Notes under the pieces: model-generated | Databases searched by the model: none | What the model was told of the DNA's origin: nothing | What the model saw: only the letters and a program-made list of their open reading frames with translations | In this document: positions 11,657 through 21,833 of the stretch, one piece after another | Numbering within the stretch: the stretch's first letter is position 1 | How the letters are laid out: each line of letters opens with the position of its first letter | Position numbers and translations under genes: made by a program | Assembly (NCBI GenBank): GCA_014529385.2 | Contig: CM043943.1 | Coordinates: 154,291,092-154,355,091 of the forward strand | Source of the DNA: Adiantum capillus-veneris | Lineage: Eukaryota; Streptophyta; Polypodiopsida; Polypodiales; Pteridaceae | DNA length: 64,000 nt | Reading direction: 5' to 3'

Positions 11657-12141
11657 CAGCCATTCCCACTTTTGTTGGTTTAGTGGATGCTGTTAGACAT
11701 CTTCTTCATTGAAAATACACAATTTGGAACATGCGGCTACAAATCCTTGAAGCTAATGTATTTAGATCCATGATTGACCTCGGTGGAACGTTTTAGAAAC
11801 ATGTTAGTGCTTTTCCTTCTCATGTCATTCCAAAACCCTCAAATTGAGTATGGAAATCAAATATGCTGCTCTTAGCACTTGCTTAAAGATTGCTAAGTGG
11901 TCATATGGATCCCCACATCCATTGTACTTTTCTGACCCATTTTTGAAAATCAGCTGATATGACACGTCTATTTGGCTCAACTCCTGGTCTCCTGGTAGTT
12001 GGTCCTGTCCCGAGTCCTTTAAACCAATCTGTTCAAAATAGTCTCATGTAGCCCTAGACTGGCTTTATTTTCACCTGGTTTTCTTCGTGATGAGGTAGGT
12101 TCGGGTTTTTTAACATTGCTCCCAAAAGATCTCTCGTGGAG

Positions 12142-13006
12142 TTACTCTCTTGGAATAGTTTTTGGTCCTTGGGCCAATACCCCATCTCTTATGGAGTACC
12201 CTTGGTATTTGGTTTCTTCCACCTCTGCAGGACTCATCGTAACAAAGTTATTGTTATAACAATCCCTAAATAGGTAGGTTGGTAGATCTGTTGAACCCTT
12301 GTCTTTGATTTTGAAGATATACATGATTTTCATGGGTGTTCACTGTCCTAATTTGGCATGAGAATTCCATAGAAGATCTTTGACGTTTCTATCCTCCCAA
12401 AAATAGACTCCGATCCTAGGATTATTTGTGCTAAGCCATTTCAAAGGCCTCAAATCAACTTGATTGTATGCCTCAAATTCTAAATTTGATGGTCCTTCTT
12501 TTGCTACCATATCCGGAATGAGTGTTTTCACCTCTAATCCCCATTTGTCTATCACATCAGGGTTTTCAACTTTTAAATACCGAGTCCTATTTCTATCTAT
12601 ATACATTTTTCCTTGGTTATTTGCCCTTAATTCCTCTTCAAACTCTATGTCATGTTCATCAATGCGAATAGCATACTCTTCATTAGGATCCAAGTAAACC
12701 TGAGCTCCATGGTCATTCGTCTTATAAAATGTGAGTATGTGCTTATATCGCACTGTCCTTCCGGCTCTTGAATGAGTCGAATAGGAAGACATTTCAGATG
12801 TTCATTCTGAAAAAAGTGTCTGAAACTTTTTCAAAGATAGTGTCCAAGTGATCGCTTTGATTCACACTCTCTTTGATGGATACTCTACTAGCGGTCTCTC
12901 CAACTATGCCATGGTTTGCTAGTATACGAGGTTCATATAGACTTGTAAAGCCCTGGATAGTGTACTTACCATCGGATTGACTTGTTATCAGTTTCTTCCA
13001 CTTGAC
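12142..13006 (-). pseudogene. Unrecognised protein, about 280 residues, with frameshift and stop
   Basis: Three minus-strand segments read as one protein. Segment 1 (13006-12793) contains KYTIQGFTSLYEPRILANHG and ends in VSDTFFRMNI. A one-base shift leads to segment 2 (12792-12340, 150 residues), with LTFYKTNDHGAQVYLDPNEE, KGMYIDR-like and PRIGVYFWEDRN text. A TGA at 12340-12342 is followed in the same frame by segment 3 (to 12142), MKIMYIFKIKDKG then NFVTMSPAEVEE and GYSIRDGVLAQGP. The composition is that of a soluble globular protein; there is no signal peptide, membrane segment or zinc knuckle. I do not recognise the family. It lies downstream, on the same strand, of the primer-binding site at 14876, so it may be an extra ORF of that LTR element rather than a host gene. 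Confidence 0.5.
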
Positions 13007-14420
13007 TCAAGTGCAACTCCTGCCAAGCTTTCAATTCCTTGTCTGCAATCTGATTTGAGTATCAGTTTTAATCAAGTTAGCTATTCTATTACAAAGACTG
13101 TACAATTTTTGCTAGCTATTGTGACCAGTCTATGTGTATCATTTCAAATTGAGCTAACCAAGTTAGCAATTGAAACTTTCAGATTCTATTTTTACAAAAA
13201 GCTAAAGGACTAATCTGAAACCTAGAAACTGAGTGAACATGTACTAATTTGGATCCAATTGAACCCAAAATTGATCGGTGGCCTTGTATTATGTTTTTCT
13301 AACACTGTACAAGCTCAAAAGTTTAAAATTTTGTCTCTGTGTCTCAGAAGTAAATAATCGCGATTATTTACTTTCCTCAATTTTTACACTTTTTAGGCTT
13401 GTGTTGCTAGGTATTCAACTTGTTATGGTCCCTGGACAAGTTTCATTGAGTTTGAACAAAATTTATCCAAGTTATCAATTGTCTCGTGTCCGCAGACTCA
13501 ATTTTCAAGAATCCAGCTTAAGTCGCACTTTTGTGATCTAAATTTTACCAAATTTGACTTGTGGACTCTACTTGATAAGCTTGTCCTTGAGGTATGCTTA
13601 AATGTCCAATTTTGTAGTAGATGTAAATAATGTGATTATTTACTCTTGGTATTTTTATGCAGGTTTTTGCCACAATCTTGACATAGAATAGTTAAACAGT
13701 TCACCTTAAGCCCCCTAGCCAAGTTTCATCAAGTTTGAATAATCCATGCTCAATTGGTCAACAATTTTATGTCTGCAGACTGACTTTACAAATTTGGCCA
13801 CAATTTTCACTTCAATGATCCAAATCTCGCCAAATTTGATTTGTAGGCTTAATATAACATGCTAAAACTAGTGGTATGCTGGGTTGGTCAAAAAAGTTGA
13901 GAAATGGGATAAAAATAAATAATCTTGATTATTTACTTCTAGGAAAAATTTTGCATCTTTTTGGTCAACAAGAGCATATACACTTGTTAACCACTTCAAT
14001 ATAAGTCTCTGAGTCAAGTTTCACTAAGTTTGAACAATATTTTTCCAAGCCGCACTTAAGTTCTTGACAATCAACACAGATTTCAATTTTGGTCAATTTG
14101 GTGATCCAAATTCTATGGGCCTTTACAAAAGATGTTTATACACATGCATAAACTCTCTGGTATCAACCTTAGTCAATTTTGAGCTGAAAGTAAATAATCG
14201 TGATTATTTACTTTTGGCCCAAAATGAACACTTTTTCAGTGGATAGTCTTTTTATGATCTATTTTAAGCCTTTCAGTCAGGTCAAAACTTATTATGGCCT
14301 AAAATTTCAAGAAAAAGTAAATAATCTGAGTTTTTGCAAACTCTTAAAAATTTACCTCAAATATATCCTTAAGCTTACCCACTGGTTCATACAACTTTTT
14401 GAAGCATAATCTCTAGCGGG
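13007..14420. repeat. About 275-bp tandem repeat centred on a palindrome, 3.5-4 copies
   Basis: AGTAAATAATCG-CGATTATTTACT-type palindromes occur at 13348-13373 (perfect 26 bp), 13623-13643, 13911-13937 and 14187-14215, with a half copy at 14313-14330. Spacing is about 272, 291 and 277 bp. The flanks also repeat: CAAGTTTCATTGAGTTTGAA-like text at about 13436, 13722 and 14014, and a shared CTGCAGACT near 13490 and 13770. A more degenerate unit may begin near 13030. Coding potential is absent. The array lies in the leader between the primer-binding site at 14876 and the unknown minus-strand frame. Confidence 0.8.
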
Positions 14421-14875
14421 ATTCAATGGTGGTTGACAGTCTTTTGGTGCTGTTTCCAGTCGTAGACCTGAAATTCTGCAACTTCACACAAATAACTCAC
14501 AATTGATTCTTTTGGAGTGAGCAATGTTTTGAGATCCCACCTCGGATTCTTCTTACCCTACTCCTAGATTCTATTGAAATGGGGTTGTGGAAAGTGTCCA
14601 CAAACACTCATTTTCTTGTTTTTTATGGTTTTCTGAGCCTTGATCTTAAGACTTGTTTCATCCATCAATCATTCTCAAAATCTTAATCTAATCCTACAAT
14701 CCTAAACGGTACTTAGAAAGGAAAACCTACTTCCAAGCTACATCTACATAGCGTAAGACGACAATCTTAAGCAATGCGGTTTTTTTTAAACAAAATTGAC
14801 TCTAAGTGATCCTAGAGTAAGTTAAAGGACAACTACACAAGACGCTCGTGTTTTTCTCTAGTTTAGGTCTCTTCG

Positions 14876-14894
14876 ATCACCGGCAACGGCACCA
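14876..14894 (-). other. Primer-binding site of a second minus-strand LTR element
   Basis: On minus it reads TGGTGCCGTTGCCGGTGAT, again the plant gypsy TGGCGCCGTTGCCGGGGA class. The LTR inner end would be at 14897 (plus TGTGTGATGGG), two bases beyond. The CACTA element was inserted 11 bases into that LTR; the LTR resumes at 20890. Confidence 0.6.
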
Positions 14895-14970
14895 TATGTG
14901 TGATGGGCACTACAAGAGGTACTTAATATTAGCAATGCTCGCAGTGCGACGCTCAAATGTGAAAAACTAT

Positions 14971-15028
14971 GGCGTCGCTATATGCATCGCTAAGTTACTT
15001 GTAACTTAGCAACGCTCATAGCGACGCC
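14971..15028. repeat. 58-bp subterminal hairpin of the CACTA element
   Basis: Two 28-base arms starting GGCGTCGCTAT and ending AGTTAC face each other across a TT loop at 14999-15000. The inner ten bases (CTAAGTTAC side) pair perfectly and the whole arms differ at about four positions. The arms carry the same GCGTCGCTAT motif that recurs at the other end of the transposon. Confidence 0.8.
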
Positions 15029-15120
15029 GTCAGGGGTAAAAAAAATAACCGAGAGCGTCTGAAAACTCAGATCTCGGATCTGAGTTTTCGACGTGCGCTC
15101 AAGCAAGCATGGTAATGCGT

Positions 15121-15121
15121 G

Positions 15122-15174
<53 letters not shown>

Positions 15175-15176
15175 CT

Positions 15177-15216
<40 letters not shown>

Positions 15217-15278
15217 AGAGGAAGGAGAGCCAGGTATGCTCCTTCCCTCTCCTCACTCTCATGTTCCCTTCCTCTCTT

Positions 15279-15309
<31 letters not shown>

Positions 15310-15600
15310 TACACACACACACACACACACATTGTGTTTTTGAGAGAGAGAGAGAGAGAGCACATGCATTAAAAAAAAACACACACACACATGCATAAAC
15401 AAAGAATGCATATACACATTGAGAGAGGAAAAGAGAGAGAGAGCATGCATAAGCCAAAAACGCACACACACATGCATAAACAAAGAATGCACACACACAT
15501 TGAGAGAGGAAAAGAGAGAGACAGAGAAACAGAAAGATATAAAACAAAGAGAGAGACAGAGAGAGAGAGAGAGAAGAAGAAGAAGAAGAAGAAGAGAGTC
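15121..15600. repeat. Compound CT/CA/GA/GAA microsatellite block
   Basis: CT run about 15127-15168, CA run 15178-15212, CT 15281-15299, CA 15301-15331, GA 15343-15360. Then two near-copies of a unit with CACACACATGCATAAACAAAGAATGCA and GAGAGAGGAAAAGAGAG (from 15378 and 15460), and (GAA)n to 15597. All predicted proteins across it are low-complexity artefacts. Confidence 0.9.
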
Positions 15601-15750
15601 TTAACATCGTAGGAAACTATCCCAAGAGTCCTTAAATATCTAGTCAACAGGAGTTCAAGACCTGTTATTCATGAGGGAAATGGCATAATCAATCTATCAC
15701 ACTTGGGTGATAGAAAAGTTATACCATTTTTCTCATTTTATTGGCGTGCA
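15601..15750 (-). repeat. tRNA-derived SINE, copy A
   Basis: On minus it reads a tRNA-like head, GTGTGATAGATTGATTATGCC (A-box region), then GGTCTTGAACTCC (B-box-like), then a tRNA-unrelated body ending GATAGTTTCCTACGATGTTAAG, and then a pyrimidine tail that is the (CTT)n/(CT)n block at 15580-15600. Copy B at 15788 shows the same structure. Confidence 0.6.
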
Positions 15751-15787
15751 CACACACACATACACCCGAGAAGAAGAGAGTTTAATT

Positions 15788-15940
15788 TAACGTCGTAGGA
15801 AACTAATTCAAGAGACCTAAAGATCTAGCCGACAAGGAGTTGAACTGAAGACCTGTTATTCAAGAGGGAAATGGCATAACCAATCTACCACACTTGGGTG
15901 ATAGAAAGGTTATACCATTTTTCTCTTTTTATTGGCGCAC
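15788..15940 (-). repeat. tRNA-derived SINE, copy B
   Basis: Same 150-bp unit as copy A, with CA microsatellite on one side and AGAAGAAGAGAG on the other. The minus-strand head is GTGTGGTAGATTGGTTATGCC and the B-box region is CAGTTCAACTCC. The body TAGTTTCCTACGACGTTAAA recurs at 51134-51190 and 59036-59060 in this window. Confidence 0.65.
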
Positions 15941-15978
15941 ACACACCCACACACACACACACACGAGAAGAAGAGAGT

Positions 15979-16323
15979 TTTAACGTTGTCGAAAACTATC
16001 CCAAAAGACGTTAAAGATTAGGTTAGATGTAGACTCACGTTAAATTAGATTTAGGTTTATTTAAGTTAAATTAGATTAGATTAGATTTAGGTTTATTTTT
16101 AGTTGGATTTACGTATGATTAGATTTAGGTTTATTTACGTTAGATTTAGATTTATGTTATATTAGATTAGATTTAGGTTTATTTACGTTAGATTTAGATT
16201 TACGTTATATTATATTAGATTTAGGTTTATTTACGTTATTTACTTGTTATTGAAGAGGGAAATTGCATAACCAATCTACCACACTTGGGTGATCGAAAGG
16301 TTATACCATTTTCCTCTTTTTAT
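15979..16323 (-). repeat. SINE copy C split by an expanded AT-rich array
   Basis: The 3' half of the SINE (minus orientation) lies at 15979-16022 and the 5' half at 16249-16323. Together they make one unit. Between them is about 225 bases of repeated TTAGATTTAGGTTTATTTA-like text (16022-16245). The array resembles plant telomere sequence (TTTAGGG) only loosely, since the third G is replaced. Confidence 0.6.
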
Positions 16324-16879
16324 CGTTTAAGATAAGGTTAAATTTAGATTTACGTTAGATTAGATTTAGGTTTATTTAAGTTAGATTAAATTAGATTTAG
16401 GTTTATTTTGAGTACACCGAAGGATTATACTGCGTACGCGTTTGAGAGTGGCCGATGTCTCGGCCACTGCGTCGGAGATGCTTAGGAGTGACTCCAACAC
16501 TGCGTCAGGGTCACCTAGAGGCCTGGATGATGAGCATTCATCGGACAGGGTTGCTATAGTTCACTGGAGGGACATGCCAAAGTGATACACCTACCTCATT
16601 AATCGTATGTCCCATGAGACCATTATGATCCATGAGGGGAAGCAAGTGATGGGCCGCATACAACAGTTGTGTAAACAGGTTTTTTGACACACTGTAGTCT
16701 GTCATGGTCTCTTGGAGGGATCAGGATAAAGCCTCTAAGGATTATCTTATTGTGACGTTGCATCGGGGATAATCCCGTCTTGCACCCGAGATTGAGTCTG
16801 AGATTGATGAATGATCGAGACGATCAGATTCAGAAAGGCTTATCTATGATGATATGAAAAATGAAGCCGATACGCCATT

Positions 16880-18376
16880 GTATAATGGAGCACGTGTGTC
16901 TAGATTGAAAGCACTCCCGGTTCTTCTCAACATGCAGGCAAAGTTTGGATGGAGTGACACTAGCGTCACAGCACTTTTCGGGTGATCTATTACAATTAGT
17001 TTACTTTAATAAAACTCTAAATGTATAATGACCTGATAGATTTTTACACAATTGTACCGTATTTTTATGTTGTGTAGATTGCTCAAAGAGCACATACTAC
17101 CAGCTGATAATGTGATACCAGATTCCCGAGAGGAAGCAAGAAAGATTTTGCGAAACTTGGGGATGGATTACAATTCGATCCACGCTTGTCCTAATGACTG
17201 TATTCTTTTCAGAGGGAATACATAGACATGGAGAAGTGTCTGAAATGTGATTCCGAGAGATATCGAGTAGATCTTCAGGGAACAAAAATTCCGCAAAATA
17301 TTTTGCGACATTTTCCTCTGCTTCCTCGCATCAAGCATTTCTTCAAATGTAAGTCCATGGCCGCCCTAGCATCATGGCATGAGGAGAATAAATCTTCGGA
17401 TAATGTGCTACGGATTCCTGCAGATTGCGCAGCCTGGAAACTTATAGATGGAACATGGTCGGATTAATATGGTTGCACAACCAATTGAAAAGCGCACAAC
17501 AGTGCGGTGAAGAAGTGACTGAGGAAGAGTGGGAGTACTCTCGGGGTTGCGCGACCAAGGTAAGTTTGCAATGTACGACTAGTGACTTTCTAGATGTTTG
17601 AACGGCCACTCATAATCTTTGTTGGTTGTAGTATAAGTCATACACAGCAGCATGGTGTAAAGGTCGACATTTTAGGGTGAAACGGATCGACAAAAAGCAT
17701 ATTACTCAATATTGTGGAATCATGGAAAAATTTGAATAGTTTAGTCGACGACGGTCCTTTGATGCAGATCTTGCGGTGGTGGAACTCACTTACTTCGGCA
17801 CGCTACAAGAGATTTTGAGGATCGATTATAGAGGATTTTTTGTCGACTTGTTCGACGTGCAATGGTTCAAGATAATCATGGAGAGTCGCAATGCTACTAT
17901 GCGTAGAGGAGAGTTTGGTTTTCTTGAGGTGGATTCAACTAAGAAATGGACTGACCTAAGAGACACTTTCGTACTACCCGAGCATTGTGAACAAGTATGT
18001 AAATAGTTAACATCCCATTTTTGAATTTATGTGCTTGGAAGCTCTCATGTAAGTTATGTGGCTTTGGCAGGTGATATTTCATCCTACAAAATCTGCATCA
18101 AACTAGTGGTACATCATAGAGGTAGCCCCTCGTAGTGCACAGACGTATGAAGGCTACCATGTGCCAATCACAGTGGCATCAATGGAGGAGATCGGAGAAG
18201 ATGCTCAATCAGAAGCCGTTGAGATTGTGCCAGATGAACATCAAGCTCCTACTCTCTATGGAGTGCATGCAAAGGATCTACAAAATCAAACGAAGGACAT
18301 CTGTTTAAATGGAGAGCTCTATATAGATATAGGAAATTATGCTGAGCTATGCGAGGATGAGAGAGAGATCTCTTAA
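16880..18376 (+). pseudogene. Tnp2 transposase (CACTA) with catalytic core deleted
   Basis: Three parts of a CACTA Tnp2 (Transposase_21) are present. Exon with LLNMQAKFGWSDTSVTALFG (16920-16982). After an intron ending TTGTGTAG (17079) comes LLKEHILPADNVIPDS, NLGMDYNSIHACPNDCILF (the CPNDCILY hallmark), then after a frameshift MEKCLKCDSERY, PLLPRIKHFFKCKSMA and RIPADCAAWKLIDG, to 17467. The catalytic middle of Tnp2 is missing. The C-terminal DUF4216-like part follows: VELTYFGTLQEILRIDYRGF, EFGFLEVDSTKKW and RDTFVLPEHCEQV (17770-18000), then the tail to 18376. Order and orientation match En/Spm, with Tnp2 upstream of the accessory gene. Confidence 0.82.
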
Positions 18377-18544
18377 AGCCATAAATATTGTATTTGAACA
18401 ATTTTGCTCCGTTTTGTAAAAACTCTGGCTCTCTAAGTACCTTCCATGTTGTATAACGCTTTTTTGATTTTGCGCTCACATCCTGGGCAATCCATGGCCA
18501 CATGCATCTCTAGCACCTTGTTTTTCGACTGCAAGATTTGATTG

Positions 18545-18548
<4 letters not shown>

Positions 18549-18632
<84 letters not shown>
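18549..18632. repeat. (CT)42 microsatellite
   Basis: Uninterrupted CT from about 18549 to 18632, between the Tnp2 remnant and the accessory gene. A second run, (TCC)n then (CT)n, lies at 18826-18888 just before the accessory gene start. Confidence 0.95.
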
Positions 18633-18634
<2 letters not shown>

Positions 18635-18841
18635 TGAAAATTATGATTTATCGACTTGCCTCTTCCATCACTCAAGTTGAATAGAAGAAGAACGTGTCAT
18701 TGTGTCATTGCGTCATTGTATTTATATGCGTCATTGCGTCATTTCATCATTGTATTTAATGGTCTTTGTATCCACTCTAGGTACGTATGCTCTAGGTATG
18801 TTCTCACAAGCAGGGACGGCGAGAACCTCCTCCTCCTCCTC

Positions 18842-18892
<51 letters not shown>

Positions 18893-18955
18893 GTCCATGT
18901 TTTCTACTCCATTCATTCAATATTAAGTTTAAATGTTCATGTGTTTAATGTAGGT

Positions 18956-20270
18956 ATGGATGATGAGGAGTTTCTTTCTTCTTTGTCACCCCAGCAGAGA
19001 TAGTGGTACGTGGAGCATCATCGCTCTCGCGCACCATCGCGCGTTCCTAATCCATCCGCATCTCCCTCTATTTTGGAGCGTTCAGTGCGCTTCGAAGCTT
19101 CGGTGTCGACAAGACGATCTTCACACTCGTCTAGGCATCGGCGCTCTAGTGGTGGCGATGATGGTTGTTGTGGGGATGCCGCCGCTGATGCTTCGACACC
19201 GCCTCGTGTTCGACGAGGCTCTTTACCCTCCCCTTCTTTGCCCGCCCTGACACCAGCCACGGCATCGCCATCGACACCAGGTTTTGCATGGCTGACTGCC
19301 GTTCCTAGCGGCTACACACCACTAGTTACTCCTCCAGGAGTCACTCTAGTGGACACTCCTCGCTTCAGGGCTCATACTCCAGTGGAGACAACTGACGTCC
19401 GTACCCCCATTGACACGCGGCTAGAGACCCCTGCCAAGACACCCAGGTTCACGTGTCAGCGGCGAGGGGGCTTGCCTTACTCCGTCGACTTCAGCGGCGG
19501 CATCATCTTGGATGATGAAGGCAAGAAGGTGATTTCGTGCATGCGCGGTCTTTGCTCTCAAGTGTTTAGACACTACATACTAAACAGCTGGAGTGAAGTA
19601 CTGAATCATTTAAAAGACAGAGTCATCAGCATTCTTCATGACGAGTTCCCCGTTCCAACACGGGATGAGCGCTTCAATGAAGATGTGATGAAGGTTCGAA
19701 TGCGCGAATACTGCAAGCACAATCGTTCGAAGTGCAAAAAGAAATCAAGCATGGGTGGAGCAGACCAGATTGGCTGGCCAAAGAAGATTGGAAGAATGTG
19801 AAGAAAGCAACGCGTGAGAATCCCGACAAGTGGAAGCAACAAAAGGAGGCAGCCAGAGCACGAGTAGAGGTAGGGAGCTCGCACCACTTGGGGAGCGGCG
19901 GGTGGGCATCATTTGAGGCCAATTTTTAAGTGTTTTCGCATTGCTCTCTACGCTTGATAGTTTAGGGTTTAGGGTCTATGGGTTTTTAAATTCTAACATA
20001 ATGGATTCTTTGTATATCTTGACAGTGGCCAATGACAGGACGTGATCCCACACCGTACGAGCGTGAGTACACAGGCAGGAAGGGCTTAAATGCCTTGATG
20101 GACATTCTGAGTTCTTGCGGTGGCATGGTTAGTATTAGGGTTTACTCTTTTCTATGTTGTATTGTTTTATAAACGTCGCTATATGTTTATACTTACAAAA
20201 AGTTGTCTTATTGTTTTTTTTTGCAGAATCCAACAAATATGCCGCTTGGACACGATGAGACGTCTGATTA
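18956..20270 (+). pseudogene. TNPA/Transposase_24-like accessory protein of the CACTA element
   Basis: The start ATG (18956) begins MDDEEFLSSLSPQQR, followed by TAG at 19001-19003 in frame, then an open frame to 19801 rich in Ser, Arg, Pro and Thr (repeated TPRFRAHTPVETTD-like text). After GGLPYSVDFSGG comes the conserved region (VISCMRGLCSQVFRHYI, SEVLNHLKDRVISI). A frameshift near 19745 leads to RPDWLAKEDWKNVKKATREN and SSHHLGSGGWASFE (to about 19927), the pattern of plant Transposase_24 proteins (a basic Asn-Arg stretch, then H-x-GS). Introns follow: exon GRDPTPYEREYTGRKGLNAL (20030-20128, donor GTTAGT) and a final exon NPTNMPLGHDETSD, stop at 20268-20270 after a TTGCAG acceptor. DNA-binding role inferred. 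Confidence 0.72.
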
Positions 20271-20659
20271 GACGACGTCAGTTTAGCCGTAGCTAGATAG
20301 CATTAGTTTCTTTTTGTCATAGCTTATGTATCATGAGACGACTTTTATACGTCTTTTTGAAAACCATGTATATTTTTTGAATAATGACAATGGTTTGTAA
20401 CTATTACATTTGCAAAGTTTAACAATCAAGTGATTTTGCCTATGTGTACAATTGTCATTGATTTACTTTCATCAATTCATACTTGTCAGTTTTGTATCTT
20501 TATTTTGCAAACAACACGCACTATATATAATGGAGTTAATGGTTATATTCTCTTGTGGGTGACTATTTTGGGTCTATATCTACCTTTGCATTTTTTTTCA
20601 AAGGTGAATCAATTAATGAAACATTCAATATGGTTGATGGGTTGAATGCCCTGCCACCA

Positions 20660-20830
20660 ACAAAAATTCCTCTCGGACGCCGCTATGAACGTTGCTATAT
20701 AAGGCTCTGCAGCGTCGCTATAAACGTTGTTATAGATGGCCTGCAAACATCGCTATAATCGTCGCTATAGAGCGACGCTTATAGCGACGTTCCCATATCG
20801 ACGCTCTTCGTGACGTCGGGGGTTATAAAA
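20660..20830. repeat. Right subterminal repeat array of the CACTA element
   Basis: At least six copies of CGTCGCTATA / TATAGCGACG-type motifs in both orientations, including GTCGCTATAGAGCGAC (20761-20776), matching those at the left end. Such arrays bind TNPA-type proteins in En/Spm elements (known family behaviour). Confidence 0.8.
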
Positions 20831-20886
20831 ACCCAATGTATTTCCATCACTAAAAGCTTCACAAGAGCACACAACCTCTTGTAGTG

Positions 20887-21833
20887 GGGGTTCTAACCTC
20901 ACTCATAGGCTTATTGCAGACATAGCGAGAACCACGAACATAATTGTCAATCCATGGGACGAAGCTGACTTGACTAGTGCATAAAGGCTACAAGAGGTTG
21001 TCAATCTCTTGGAAAACAACAAACAACTCGCTTCTAACTCAAGCTACACTCAAATGACCGAAATCACCAAAAAGTTAGTCGCTAATCGACAAACAAATCA
21101 CGACCGTTACAGCATCAAACAACATCCAAATGCTATGAAACTTCTAGGACATGTTTATAAGACCTAAGCACACATTCTTATGGTTTCAAATCTCACTTTA
21201 GGTCAAGTACAAAAATCACAATTATTAATAGCAGAGTTTTTGACCTATTTGTTTTTGACCCAGAATGCATCTAAATGCTTAGCAATGATGTCCCAGTACC
21301 CCACCTATACTTATTTTATTATTTTCTAGCTTAAATTCCTACTTATGATATAATTAGGCCACAAGTCGGTGATACCAAAAGCTACAAATTACCATGAAAT
21401 GTTTACGTCAACACGTAGAGCTCTTATCTGCGGTTGCAACACAATAGATGGTACTACAATGTGACAATCGAGGAGGGATTAGGAAGTGCAAGAAGGAGAT
21501 AAGTGACCGTTGTTAGCTCACATTGTGTTCTATTATCCAAAAACTTACAAAAATACTTACAAAAATTGGCTTTTATAACTTAGCCAAGGTTTCTTTGGTC
21601 AAAACTAATAATGTGGGAGGTCTAGCTAAAGATAGGGTGATACAATCTGGAAGCTTGTAGCACCGACTCATCAATTACACTGTTTATTTGGAAAGTAGGA
21701 GTTACAACATTCTCGATTTATCAAAATAATAAGTGTTTTTACAATAAAAGGCTCCACATGTGCTATCCGAGTTAGCTTGCTACTAACAATTTGCTTACTC
21801 TAATGTAGCATTATAAGCATTGACAAGGTTCAT
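20887..21833. other. Remainder of the interrupted LTR and anonymous sequence
   Basis: Starting with the second GGG of the target duplication, the sequence should resume the LTR that begins at 14897. I cannot place its outer end. No coding motif is visible up to the chromodomain of the next element at about 21834. Confidence 0.4.

Larger units (their letters stand above)
14908..20886 (+). mobile_element. CACTA (En/Spm) transposon with both termini and GGG target duplication
   Basis: The left end is CACTACAAGAGGT (14908). The right end is ACCTCTTGTAGTG (20874-20886), its inverted copy. GGG flanks both sides (14905-14907 and 20887-20889), the 3-bp duplication expected for CACTA elements. Total length is 5979 bp. 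Subterminal regions (14940-15030; 20660-20830) contain many copies of a GCGTCGCTAT-like motif in both orientations, the expected transposase-binding arrays. Inside are a Tnp2 with its core missing and a Transposase_24-like gene with a stop. It is therefore not autonomous today, although its ends look intact. Confidence 0.93.
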
